Below, piece after piece: positions 16,068 to 22,421 of a DNA stretch of 22,821 bases. The stretch is from DASWOJ01 sp036398775 (lineage in GTDB: Bacteria > Pseudomonadota > Alphaproteobacteria > Acetobacterales > Acetobacteraceae): the NCBI GenBank assembly GCA_036398775.1, contig DASWOJ010000279.1:1-22821 (forward strand). The letters are read 5' to 3'. The notes under the pieces were generated by a model. That model ran no database searches. It was given only the letters and a program-made list of their open reading frames with translations, and was not told the DNA's origin. The translations under genes were made by a program, and so were the position numbers. Within the stretch, counting starts at the first letter, position 1; each line of letters begins with the position of its first letter.

Positions 16068-16393
16068 CTGGCGGGCCTGCCGGGACATTTGCCAAAGTGG
16101 ACCTGGAGTCAGGGCCCGGCAGCGGTTCTGGCGCGGTTCGCTGACAGGCACGTCGAATTTCCGGGTGGCTTGGCAGCATCGCCGTTAGCCCGTGCCGCCT
16201 GAGCCAGTCGCCAGCGGCCTTCACAACCCGGCTCGTCCTGATGCTGGCCTCAGCCGCACCCGTGCGGCTTGCCGCTCAGCAACGCCGGCCGGCGGCTGGG
16301 CTATGCGGTGATCCCGACGTTGCCGGTGCAACGCCCAACCCCGGAGTCCGCGGCTGCTTACGCCTATCAAGGCGGGGTCCACCAAACCTGGAT
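16068..16393. other. Region without a recognisable gene
   Basis: About 325 bases downstream of the small ORF and of the convergent thiE stop. Plus-strand frames run through it into thiE but have no start signal or family resemblance. One frame near 16269-16400 keeps high GC at third positions and might be a remnant, but this is weak. No terminator with a U-tract was found. Confidence 0.4.
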
Positions 16394-17080
16394 TTATCCA
16401 GCTTCGAGCAGGGCTGTCCCAGGGAGCGGAGGCGGTGGAGCGGCAGCAATGGCGGCGTTCATGGCACGTACGCCGGCAGCGGGACCGTCGGGATGGCCCC
16501 ACACCGCGCCCACGACGGCCAGGAAGCTGGCGCCGGCGGTGACCAACGGCGAGCAGTTCTCCGCGGTGATGCCGCCGATGGCGACGCAGGGCAGCTCCAT
16601 TAGGCCGCTCCACCACGCCAGGATGTCCGGGTCCGCCCTGGTTGGTGCTTCCTTGGTTGCGGTCGGAAAGAACGCGCCGAAGGCGACGTAATCCGCTCCG
16701 GCCTCCCCGGCCAGCATCGCCAGGTCCCGGCTGTCGTGGCAGGTCACACCCAATGTCAAGCCGGGGCCGATCAGGCGCCTGGCTTCCGGCGCCGGAGTAT
16801 CCTCCTGGCCGACATGGACGCCGTCGCAGCCAGTCGCCGCCACCAGGTCGGCCCGGTCGTTCAGCAGGAACGCGACGCCCCGCGACTGCGCCACCGGACG
16901 CAAGGCATCAATGGCCCGCCGCCACTGGCTGTCCGCTGCGTCCTTGAGGCGAAGCTGCACCGCGGCCACGTCGCCCGCGTCCAGCGCCCGGGCGAGCGGG
17001 TCCGCAAACGCCGGGCCGGCGCTGGCGGGCGTGACGAGATAAAGCCGGCAGGCATCTCCGGCTGTCCCGGGTTCGGGCAC
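16394..17080 (-). CDS. thiE: Thiamine-phosphate synthase
   Basis: This 228-residue TIM-barrel enzyme joins the HMP-pyrophosphate and thiazole-phosphate halves to make thiamine phosphate. Motifs seen are QLRLKD (42-47, diphosphate binding), LNDRADLV (73-80), DGVHVGQED (86-94), GVTCHDS and GADYVAFGAFFPTATK (129-143), and GGIT (169-172). The start is GTG at 17080 with GAGGA 7 bases upstream. A Pro/Ala-rich tail follows the last barrel strand. No other thiamine gene and no TPP riboswitch are seen next to it, so it stands alone. It does not look truncated. Confidence 0.94.
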   Translation of the reverse strand: MPEPGTAGDACRLYLVTPASAGPAFADPLARALDAGDVAAVQLRLKDAADSQWRRAIDALRPVAQSRGVAFLLNDRADLVAATGCDGVHVGQEDTPAPEARRLIGPGLTLGVTCHDSRDLAMLAGEAGADYVAFGAFFPTATKEAPTRADPDILAWWSGLMELPCVAIGGITAENCSPLVTAGASFLAVVGAVWGHPDGPAAGVRAMNAAIAAAPPPPLPGTALLEAG

Positions 17081-17250
17081 GATCAGTCCTCAGACCGCAT
17101 GTGCATCAGGGCGCTTGGCCCTGGCGCCGGAAACCCGGACAGGCGGATGAGGGACAGGCGGACGAAGGTCGGCATTGATGTCTGGCGTGATCCGCATGCA
17201 GCACTCCTGGGCCGGGCGCCGCCGGCGTCCGGGGCGGCTTAGCCGATGGG

Positions 17251-17298
17251 CCAGCCGCTGTCACGGCCAGCCGCTGCCACAGTCAGCCGCTGCCACGG
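17251..17298. repeat. Three tandem copies of a 16-bp repeat
   Basis: Three consecutive 16-base units (17251-17266, 17267-17282, 17283-17298) share CAGCCGCTGYCAC with only one to three differences. They lie in the roughly 250-base gap between thiE and the uncharacterised gene at 17329, just past that gene's stop. The rest of this gap shows no gene. It is probably a slippage-type minisatellite; no function is evident. Confidence 0.8.
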
Positions 17299-17328
17299 GT
17301 GGGTGGCATTGGCACACCGGGATCCCGC

Positions 17329-17718
17329 CTATGCGGCAAGCCACGCCGCGAGCCGACGGTCCTCGCCGCGCCGTCCCATGTCCAGGGCCGGCGGAGCGGC
17401 AGCCAACAGCCGTGCGCCGCATGCCTCCGCCCGCGCGGCGATGTCGGGCCACGCCGGGCCGGGCTGCAGCACGATCAGTCCGCACCGGAGGGACAGCGCC
17501 TCCAACGCCCGGCCCGGCGCGTCGGCGCAGTCCAGCACGTCTGGGGCGACTGCGCCGGGATGTGCCGCCAGCGCCGCCGTGACGACCGCGCGCCACCATC
17601 CGCACCCGGCGTAGCACGCCGCCCCCGGCGCCGACAGCAGCGTCACCGGGCGGGCTGCCGCAAGCACCGACAAGGCATGGGGCAGCCCATGAATAATGAC
17701 GGCTGGCGGCAGGGTCAT
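17329..17718 (-). CDS. Conserved hypothetical protein
   Basis: This is a 129-residue cytosolic protein with no motif that I can name. The N-terminus PAVIIHGLPHALSVLAAARPVTLLSAPGA looks like a beta-alpha-beta unit, followed by a conserved-looking YAGCGWW and the segment DVLDCADAPGRALEAL. This is the sort of small Rossmann-like protein seen in relatives, but no activity is known. ATG 17718 has GAAGG 6 bases upstream. The stop is TAG at 17329-17331. It is divergent from the zapA operon, with 78 bases between starts, so a shared promoter region is likely. Confidence 0.7.
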   Translation of the reverse strand: MTLPPAVIIHGLPHALSVLAAARPVTLLSAPGAACYAGCGWWRAVVTAALAAHPGAVAPDVLDCADAPGRALEALSLRCGLIVLQPGPAWPDIAARAEACGARLLAAAPPALDMGRRGEDRRLAAWLAA

Positions 17719-17796
17719 GCTTGACCTTCAAGCGGTTGCACGCGAAAGCTTCAACCGGCAAAGCAGCGCCACGACGCAAGGACGGCATAACGCAGC

Positions 17797-17997
17797 ATGA
17801 CGGACAGCAGCCCTATCGAATCCGCGGCTCGACTGGAAGCGGCGCTGGAGCGGATTGCCCGGCTGGCAGCGAAGCCGCCAGCACCGCCGGCGTCTGCCAC
17901 TGATCCGGCGCTGGCCGCCCGGCTGGACAGCTTGATCCTGCAACTGCGCGAAGCGCTGGACGAGGAGGAACCCGCCCATGGCCCAGGTCAGCCTTAA
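17797..17997 (+). CDS. Small coiled-coil protein upstream of zapA
   Basis: This 66-residue protein has two heptad-like Ala/Leu/Glu-rich helices (residues 8-25 and 38-58) joined by a Pro/Ala linker. It overlaps the start of zapA by 20 bases and contains the zapA ribosome-binding site, which argues that it is translated and coupled to zapA. Many alphaproteobacteria carry a short coiled-coil gene (DUF4164-like) at this position. I see the same layout but cannot confirm the family. It may act with ZapA at the division ring; that is an inference. Confidence 0.62.
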   Translation: MTDSSPIESAARLEAALERIARLAAKPPAPPASATDPALAARLDSLILQLREALDEEEPAHGPGQP

Positions 17998-18328
17998 GAT
18001 CAACGGCTACGCTTACACGGTTGGCTGTGAGGACGGGCAGGAGAACCACCTGCGCGCAATGGCCGGCGCGGTCGAGGAACGCATGACCCGCGTGAAGGCG
18101 ATGGGCAGCCAAAGCGGCGAGAGCCGGCTGCTGGTGCTGGCTGCGTTGCTCATGGCGGACGAGCTGCACGACATGGCAGCGGACTTGGCCGATGCCCAGA
18201 CTCGGCCCTACCCCGCGCCTGGCCCTGCACCGGGTCAAACCTCGCTGCCGCCTCCCGTGGAGCCAGGGCACTTGGCGCAGCTCGCAGAACGGGCGGAAAG
18301 CATTGCGGCGGCGATGGAGCGGGCCTAA
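17978..18328 (+). CDS. zapA: Cell division protein ZapA
   Basis: This is a 116-residue ZapA-family protein, which binds FtsZ and bundles its filaments at mid-cell. The N-terminal domain MAQVSLKINGYAYTVGCEDGQENHL and the helix after it (LRAMAGAVEERM) are typical, followed by a long helix (SGESRLLVLAALLMADEL) that forms the dimeric coiled coil. A Pro-rich stretch (residues 76-94) then precedes a final helix. ATG 17978 follows a strong GAGGAGGAA. The neighbouring 6S RNA and fau downstream are the classic proteobacterial arrangement. Confidence 0.9.
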   Translation: MAQVSLKINGYAYTVGCEDGQENHLRAMAGAVEERMTRVKAMGSQSGESRLLVLAALLMADELHDMAADLADAQTRPYPAPGPAPGQTSLPPPVEPGHLAQLAERAESIAAAMERA

Positions 18329-18330
18329 GT

Positions 18331-18494
18331 ATCGGTGCGGGGCTGCCCGGTGCGTCAGGCACTTCACCCCCAGGGCCAATAAGCACTCTCCCGGGAGCTG
18401 GCGCTGCCATGACCGTGGTCATGGTACCCGGCGCCCACCTGCGCAAGCAGGCCTTGGGAGGGTGAGACGCCAACGGCCAGGGCGGCTCCACCTC
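18331..18494 (+). ncRNA. ssrS: 6S RNA candidate
   Basis: The region between zapA and fau is the standard site of 6S RNA, which mimics an open promoter and holds sigma-70 RNA polymerase. The sequence folds as expected by hand. A closing stem pairs GGTG (18334-18337) with CACC (18489-18492) and CTGCCC (18343-18348) with GGGCGG (18480-18485). The next stem pairs TCACCC (18364-18369) with GGGTGA (18460-18465) and CCAGGGCC with GGCCTTGG (18450-18457). A central bubble follows, with CCTGC-GCAA-GCAGG (18438-18451) as a hairpin on its 3' side. The distal arm pairs CCGGG (18391-18395) with CCCGG (18427-18431) and ends in CCATGACC/GGTCATGG (18407-18424). The ends are approximate. Confidence 0.85.
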
Positions 18495-18513
18495 ATGCAA
18501 ATCAGGCTTGTTG

Positions 18514-18538
18514 CTCCCTCTTCCTCCGGGAGAGGGTT
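18514..18538. repeat. CCCTCT palindromic repeat downstream of 6S RNA
   Basis: CCCTCTTCC, a 3-base loop and GGGAGAGGG form a 9-bp stem with one G-T pair (18516-18536), followed by TTGGGGTGAGGG. It resembles the element at 21081-21105 and is a common dispersed repeat type in proteobacteria. It may help end the 6S transcript. An open frame read through it would give the false N-terminus LLPLPPGEGWGEG, so it should not be added to fau. Confidence 0.75.
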
Positions 18539-18573
18539 GGGGTGAGGGAAGCCAAGCAGCACAAGTCCCGCCA

Positions 18574-19119
18574 ATGAGCGACTTCAAGCGCGTCCTTCGG
18601 CAAACCATGCTGGACTTTCGCGCCACCCAGGACCCGGCACTCGGCATCCGCCTGGCTGGGCACGTGCTTCGCGACGCTGCGCCCCAGCCCGGCCAAAGCG
18701 TCGCTGGTTTCTGGCCCATCGGCACGGAAATCGACATCCGTCCGCTGCTGCACGCCCTACACGACCTCGGCCATCCCATCCTGCTTCCCATCACGCCCCC
18801 GCGCGGCCAGCCTCTCAGCTTCGCGCGCTGGCGGCCGGGTGACGCGATGCGCCCCGAACGCTTCGGCACGGTTCGCCCTATCGGCGAGGCTGGCATACCG
18901 GACGTGCTGCTTGTGCCGTTGCTGGCCTGGGACGGGCAGGGCCGCCGGCTGGGCTATGGCGGCGGCTACTACGACCGGACCCTGGCGGCGCTGCCGGGCC
19001 GACGCGCGATCGGCTGCGCCTATGCCGAGCAGCGCGTGCCGGAGGTGCCGGCAGGCGGGCACGACGTCCCGCTCGACGCCGTGGCGACCGAGTTGGGGGT
19101 GACCTGGTTCAACCGCTGA
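18574..19119 (+). CDS. fau: 5-formyltetrahydrofolate cyclo-ligase
   Basis: This 181-residue enzyme (YgfA/MTHFS) uses ATP to turn 5-formyl-THF into 5,10-methenyl-THF, returning stored folate to the one-carbon pool. The ATP-binding signature RLGYGGGYYDR lies at residues 125-135. Other family features are FWPIGTEIDIRPLL (46-59) and LLVPLLAWD (112-120). The start is ATG 18574; the longer frame upstream is only the palindromic repeat read as protein. Its ribosome-binding site is weak. The location after 6S RNA matches many proteobacteria, where fau and 6S RNA are cotranscribed or processed from one transcript. Confidence 0.93.
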   Translation: MSDFKRVLRQTMLDFRATQDPALGIRLAGHVLRDAAPQPGQSVAGFWPIGTEIDIRPLLHALHDLGHPILLPITPPRGQPLSFARWRPGDAMRPERFGTVRPIGEAGIPDVLLVPLLAWDGQGRRLGYGGGYYDRTLAALPGRRAIGCAYAEQRVPEVPAGGHDVPLDAVATELGVTWFNR

Positions 19120-19462
19120 CGGCGTTGCCCGGACAGGGGGCTGCGTCGCTCGGGACAGGGATGGCTCCCGGACGCGGCGTGGTGTCCACGCATGCTCCAG
19201 CTGCTTCGTGCGCCCATGTGCGCTGCGGTATCGGCAGGGCTCGGCTCCCTGGCGCCGGGTGCCCGGCGAGCGCTGGGGCGATGGATGGATGCGCTCCCAC
19301 CGTCCCGGGAGCGGGACGTTCAAGCCTGGCGGGCCGAAGCCGCCATCCTTTGGAGGGACTGCGCCTGGGCGGCACACCCCTTTCATCCCTCCGCAAGCTG
19401 GCGCGGAACGGCGGAGCGCCATATGCGGGAGCCACCAAACTGTTCAAAGCGGACCCTCCCCA
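19120..19462. other. Structured non-coding gap between fau and ymdB
   Basis: About 340 bases with no believable gene. Two strong GC hairpins lie here: CGCCGGG-TG-CCCGGCG (19253-19268, effectively a 5-bp stem with a 4-base loop) and CGTCCCG-GGAG-CGGGACG (19301-19318). Neither has a clear U-tract, so they are not standard terminators. The ymdB promoter should be here, but no hexamers stand out. Confidence 0.45.
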
Positions 19463-20278
19463 ATGAGAATCCTGTTCCTCGGCGACGTCGTCGGCCGCTC
19501 CGGCCGCGACGCCGTCACCGCCGCCCTGCCCAAATTGCGCGCCGACCTCCGCGCCGACCTGGTCGTGGTCAATGGCGAGAACGCCAGTCACGGCTTCGGC
19601 CTGGCGCCAGACATGGCGGAGGCGATCCTGGCGGCCGGCGCCGACGCCATCACCCTCGGCAACCACGCCTGGGACCGCAAGGAGCTGATCCCCTACATCG
19701 CGCAACAGCCGCGGATCGTGCGCCCGCTCAACTTCCCGCCAGGGACGCCGGGCGCCGGGTCGGTGGTCGTGACGTTGCAGGATGGGCGCAAGGCGCTGGT
19801 ACTGAACGCGATGGGCCGGCTGTTCATGGATGCGCTGGACTGCCCGTTCCGCGGCACTGCGGAGCTGCTGTCCCGCTACAAGCTCGGCGCCAGCATCGCC
19901 GCCATCGTGTGCGACTTCCATGCCGAGGCCACGAGCGAGAAGCTGGCCTATGCCCACAGCTTCGACGGTTCGGTCTCGCTGGTGGTCGGCACCCACACCC
20001 ACGTGCCGACCGGCGACCACCAGGTGCTGGCGGGCGGCACCGCCTACCAGTCCGACGCCGGCATGTGCGGCGACTACGACAGCGTGATCGGCATGACCAA
20101 GGAGGGCAGCGCCGCCCGGTTCTGGCGCAAGGTGCCGGGCGAGCGGCTGGGTCCGGCGGAAGGGCCGGCCACCCTGTGCGGCCTGTTCGTCGTGACGGAC
20201 GACGCGACGGGCCTCGCCGTCAGCGCCGAGCCGGTGCGCCAGGGCGGGCGGCTGTCCCAGGCGATGCCGGCCTGCTAG
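19463..20278 (+). CDS. ymdB: YmdB-family metallophosphoesterase
   Basis: This 271-residue protein belongs to the TIGR00282/YmdB group of calcineurin-like phosphodiesterases, known in Bacillus subtilis to cleave 2',3'-cyclic nucleotides and to affect motility and biofilm choice. Motifs seen are RILFLGDVVGRSGRDAV at the start, VNGENASHGFG, TLGNHAWDRKE, CDFHAEATSEK and GTHTHVPTGDHQVL, with AYQSDAGMCGDYDSVIGM near the C-terminus. The set is complete and the length is usual. ATG 19463 is fixed by the family N-terminus; the longer frame upstream is not coding. The gene ends in TAG, 39 bases before yebC, so it probably shares the yebC-ruv transcript. The symbol refers to the Bacillus gene, not the E. 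coli macrodomain protein of the same name. Confidence 0.93.
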   Translation: MRILFLGDVVGRSGRDAVTAALPKLRADLRADLVVVNGENASHGFGLAPDMAEAILAAGADAITLGNHAWDRKELIPYIAQQPRIVRPLNFPPGTPGAGSVVVTLQDGRKALVLNAMGRLFMDALDCPFRGTAELLSRYKLGASIAAIVCDFHAEATSEKLAYAHSFDGSVSLVVGTHTHVPTGDHQVLAGGTAYQSDAGMCGDYDSVIGMTKEGSAARFWRKVPGERLGPAEGPATLCGLFVVTDDATGLAVSAEPVRQGGRLSQAMPAC

Positions 20279-20317
20279 AAGGGGCCTTCGGCACACCAGA
20301 GATACGGAACCCCGCCC

Positions 20318-21067
20318 ATGGCTGGCCACAGCCAATTCAAGAACATCATGCACCGCAAGGGCGCCCAGGATGCCAAGCGCGCCCGGCACTTCGCCAAGCT
20401 GATCCGCGAGATCACCGTCAGCGCCCGCCAAGGCCTGCCCGACCCGGCGTTCAACCCCCGCCTGCGCGCCGCCATGTCCGCCGCGCGTGAGGCCAACATG
20501 CCGCGCGACACCATCGAGCGCGCGGTCAAGAAGGCGACCGGCGCCGGGGGCGGGGACGATTACACGGAAGTACGGTATGAAGGTTATGGACCCGCCGGAG
20601 TCGCCGTGATCGTGGAAACCCTGACCGACAACCGCAACCGCACCGCCTCCGACGTGCGCGCGGCATTCAACAAGCACGGGGGCGCCCTGGGCGAGACGAA
20701 CTCGGTCAGCTTCATGTTCAGCCGGATGGGCGTGATCGAATATCCCGCGCAGGCCGCCAGCGCTGACGCCATGCTGGAGGCGGCCATCGAGGTCGGCGCC
20801 GACGACGCCGCCAGCGGGCCGGACGGGCACGAGGTGACCTGTGCCGTGGACGACTTCTTCGCCGTGCGCGATGCGCTGGAGGCCCGGTTCGGCCCGCCCG
20901 CGTCGGCCAAGCTGGACTGGCGCCCGTCCACGTCCGTGACGTTGGACGAGGAGCGCGCAGCTAGCCTGCTGAAGCTGATAGACGCACTGGAGGACAGCGA
21001 CGACGTGCAGAACGTTTACGCCAACTTCGACATTCCCGAGGACGTGGTGCAGGCACTTTCGGCGTGA
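20318..21067 (+). CDS. yebC: YebC/PmpR family regulator
   Basis: This 249-residue YebC-family protein starts MAGHSQFKNIMHRKGAQDAKR, the signature of the family. Further family blocks are NMPRDTIERAVKKATG, EVRYEGYGPAGVAVIVETLTDNRNRTASDVR and KHGGALGETNSVSFMF. Members have been described as DNA-binding regulators and more recently as translation factors that relieve ribosome stalling at proline-rich sequences. If the latter holds here, it would complement EpmA elsewhere in the window. It lies just upstream of ruvC, as in most bacteria. The start ATG has ACGGAA about 10 bases upstream. The stop is TGA at 21065-21067. Confidence 0.95.
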   Translation: MAGHSQFKNIMHRKGAQDAKRARHFAKLIREITVSARQGLPDPAFNPRLRAAMSAAREANMPRDTIERAVKKATGAGGGDDYTEVRYEGYGPAGVAVIVETLTDNRNRTASDVRAAFNKHGGALGETNSVSFMFSRMGVIEYPAQAASADAMLEAAIEVGADDAASGPDGHEVTCAVDDFFAVRDALEARFGPPASAKLDWRPSTSVTLDEERAASLLKLIDALEDSDDVQNVYANFDIPEDVVQALSA

Positions 21068-21080
21068 GAGCTGCGCCCTT

Positions 21081-21105
21081 CTCCCTCTCCCGCAGGGAGA
21101 GGGAG
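21081..21105. repeat. Perfect 11-bp palindrome carrying the ruvC ribosome-binding site
   Basis: CTCCCTCTCCC (21081-21091), loop GCA, GGGAGAGGGAG (21095-21105). This dispersed palindromic repeat is related to the one at 18514-18538 and fills the 44-base gap between yebC and ruvC. Its right arm ends in AGGGAG, 6 bases before the ruvC ATG, and is the only good Shine-Dalgarno available. In mRNA the hairpin would hide this site. Confidence 0.85.
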
Positions 21106-21111
21106 CAACTG

Positions 21112-21618
21112 ATGGCGCGCTTGATGGGCATAGACCCCGGCCTGCGCTTCACCGGCTGGGGCGTCATAGATGTGCACGGCAACCGGCTGCGCCATGTAGC
21201 GGATGGCGTGATCGCCACCGACAACACCCACTCGGTCCCCCACCGCCTGAAGTTCCTGCACGACGCCCTGACGCTGCTGTTCCAGGAGCACCGCCCGGAT
21301 GAGGCTGCGGTCGAGGAAACATATGTCAACCGCAACGGCACCGCGACGCTCAAGCTCGGCTATGCCCGCGGCGTCGCGCTGCTGGCGCCGGCGCTGGCCG
21401 GGATCACGGTTGCCGAGTATGGCGCGATGGGGGTGAAGCAGGCCGTCGTCGGCACCGGCGGCGCCAGCAAGGAGCAGGTTGCCCTCATGGTGCGCCGCCT
21501 GCTGCCCGGCGCGACGCTGCGCCGGGCCGACGCCGCCGATGCGCTCGCCGTCGCCATCTGCCACGCCCACCACCGCGCCAGCCGGCTGCGCGTCATGTCC
21601 GGGACGATCATGGCATGA
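21112..21618 (+). CDS. ruvC: Crossover junction endodeoxyribonuclease RuvC
   Basis: This 168-residue RuvC resolvase nicks the two symmetric strands of a Holliday junction. The four catalytic acidic residues line up with E. coli Asp7, Glu66, Asp138 and Asp141: here Asp8 (MGIDPG), Glu68 (AVEETYVN), Asp140 and Asp143 (RRADAADALA). The ATG at 21112 follows AGGGAG from the palindromic repeat. The frame extends upstream through the repeat, but that part (FSLSRREREQL) is not part of the family. It ends with the stop of an ATGA motif, which is also the first unit of the tandem repeat leading to ruvA. Confidence 0.96.
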   Translation: MARLMGIDPGLRFTGWGVIDVHGNRLRHVADGVIATDNTHSVPHRLKFLHDALTLLFQEHRPDEAAVEETYVNRNGTATLKLGYARGVALLAPALAGITVAEYGAMGVKQAVVGTGGASKEQVALMVRRLLPGATLRRADAADALAVAICHAHHRASRLRVMSGTIMA

Positions 21619-21716
21619 GAGCCGGGGGCATGAGAGCGGGGGCATGTGGGCAGGGTACGAGGGCAGGGATCTGAAGGTCGGGGCATGAAGGCTGGCGCAT
21701 GAGGGCGGAGGCATGA
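21615..21716. repeat. 14-bp tandem repeat built on ATGA, between ruvC and ruvA
   Basis: ATGA or a one- or two-base variant occurs at 21615, 21630, 21644 (ATGT), 21657 (ACGA), 21671 (CTGA), 21685, 21699 and 21713. The steps are 15, 14, 13, 14, 14, 14 and 14 bases. Each unit is roughly GGGCATGARGGCGG. The first ATGA contains the ruvC stop and the last contains the ruvA start. The array has no good ORF of its own. It looks like expansion of an original overlapping stop-start. Confidence 0.85.
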
Positions 21717-22312
21717 TCGCCATGTTGCTGGGCCGGGTGGAGGCGGTGGAGGCCGACCGCTGCATCGTGGACGTGAACGGCGTCGGCTACCTGGTGCAGG
21801 CCAGCACCCGCACGCTTTCTGCCCTGGCCGCCGCCGCCGGGGCGCAGCGCGTGCTGATCGAGACGCAGGTGCGCGAGGACGCCATCACTCTCTATGGCTT
21901 CAGCGACCCGGCGGAGCGCGAGTGGTTCCGCCTGCTGCTGACCGTGCAGGGCGTGGGCGCCAAGGTGGCGCTGAACATCCTGTCCGCCCTGTCGCCGAAG
22001 GACCTCATCAACGCCATCGCCGCCGGGGACAAGGCGAGCTTGACCCGTGCGCCCGGTGTCGGCGCCAAGCTGGCGATACGCCTGCTGTCGGAGCTGCGGG
22101 ACAAGGCCGGGGCGATGCCGACCGGGACCAGCATCGCCATCACCCTCCCCCCGGCAGGGCCGGAGGCGGACGCGATCTCGGCCCTGGCCAACCTGGGCTA
22201 CCGCCGGGCGGAGGCGTATCCCGTGGTCATCCGCGTGCTGGAGCGGTTGGGCGAGGATGCGCCCGTCGGGCAGGTCATCCGCGAAAGCCTGCAGGAACTG
22301 GCGATCAAATGA
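21713..22312 (+). CDS. ruvA: Holliday junction branch migration complex subunit RuvA
   Basis: This 199-residue protein forms the tetramer that clamps the four-way junction and loads RuvB. Domain I is the OB fold at the N-terminus (MIAMLLGRVEAVEADRCIVDVNGVGYLV). Domain II has the helix-hairpin-helix pairs LLTVQGVGAKVALNIL and LTRAPGVGAKLAIRLLSEL. Domain III at the C-terminus (AISALANLGYRRAEAYPVV) binds RuvB. ATG 21713 is chosen because the family begins MI-x-x-L. The GGAGG one base before it is too close to serve, so the ATG at 21722 cannot be excluded. Spacing from ruvC is 94 bases because of the tandem repeat. Confidence 0.95.
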   Translation: MIAMLLGRVEAVEADRCIVDVNGVGYLVQASTRTLSALAAAAGAQRVLIETQVREDAITLYGFSDPAEREWFRLLLTVQGVGAKVALNILSALSPKDLINAIAAGDKASLTRAPGVGAKLAIRLLSELRDKAGAMPTGTSIAITLPPAGPEADAISALANLGYRRAEAYPVVIRVLERLGEDAPVGQVIRESLQELAIK

Positions 22313-22327
22313 CCGGCGTTCAAACAC

Positions 22328-22409
22328 GTAGGGCGGAAAAGCGCAGCGCCTTCCGCCGGAGGGCACCGGCGCTCGGATCGGCGGAAGGCGCCGCGCTTTT
22401 CCGCCCTAC
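22328..22409. repeat. 30-bp inverted repeat between ruvA and ruvB
   Basis: The left arm (22328-22357) begins GTAGGGCGGAAAAGCGC, and the right arm (22380-22409) is its reverse complement except for one base. The loop is 22 bases. The ends GTAGGGCGG and CCGCCCTAC are typical of a dispersed intergenic palindrome common in proteobacteria. It sits 15 bases after ruvA and 12 before ruvB, and would form a very stable hairpin in ruvAB mRNA. Confidence 0.9.
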
Positions 22410-22421
22410 GATGGCCACCCC

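Noticed and set aside
16241..16691. Two overlapping plus-strand frames running into thiE
   Set aside because: They extend over the antisense of thiE and show no family resemblance; a short high-GC3 part is too weak to call a remnant.
18508..18573. N-terminal extension of fau (LLPLPPGEGWGEG)
   Set aside because: This is the palindromic repeat read as protein; the family starts at ATG 18574.
19109..20830. 573-codon minus-strand frame opposite ymdB and yebC
   Set aside because: Both plus-strand genes are certain from motifs; the antisense frame has no recognisable domain.
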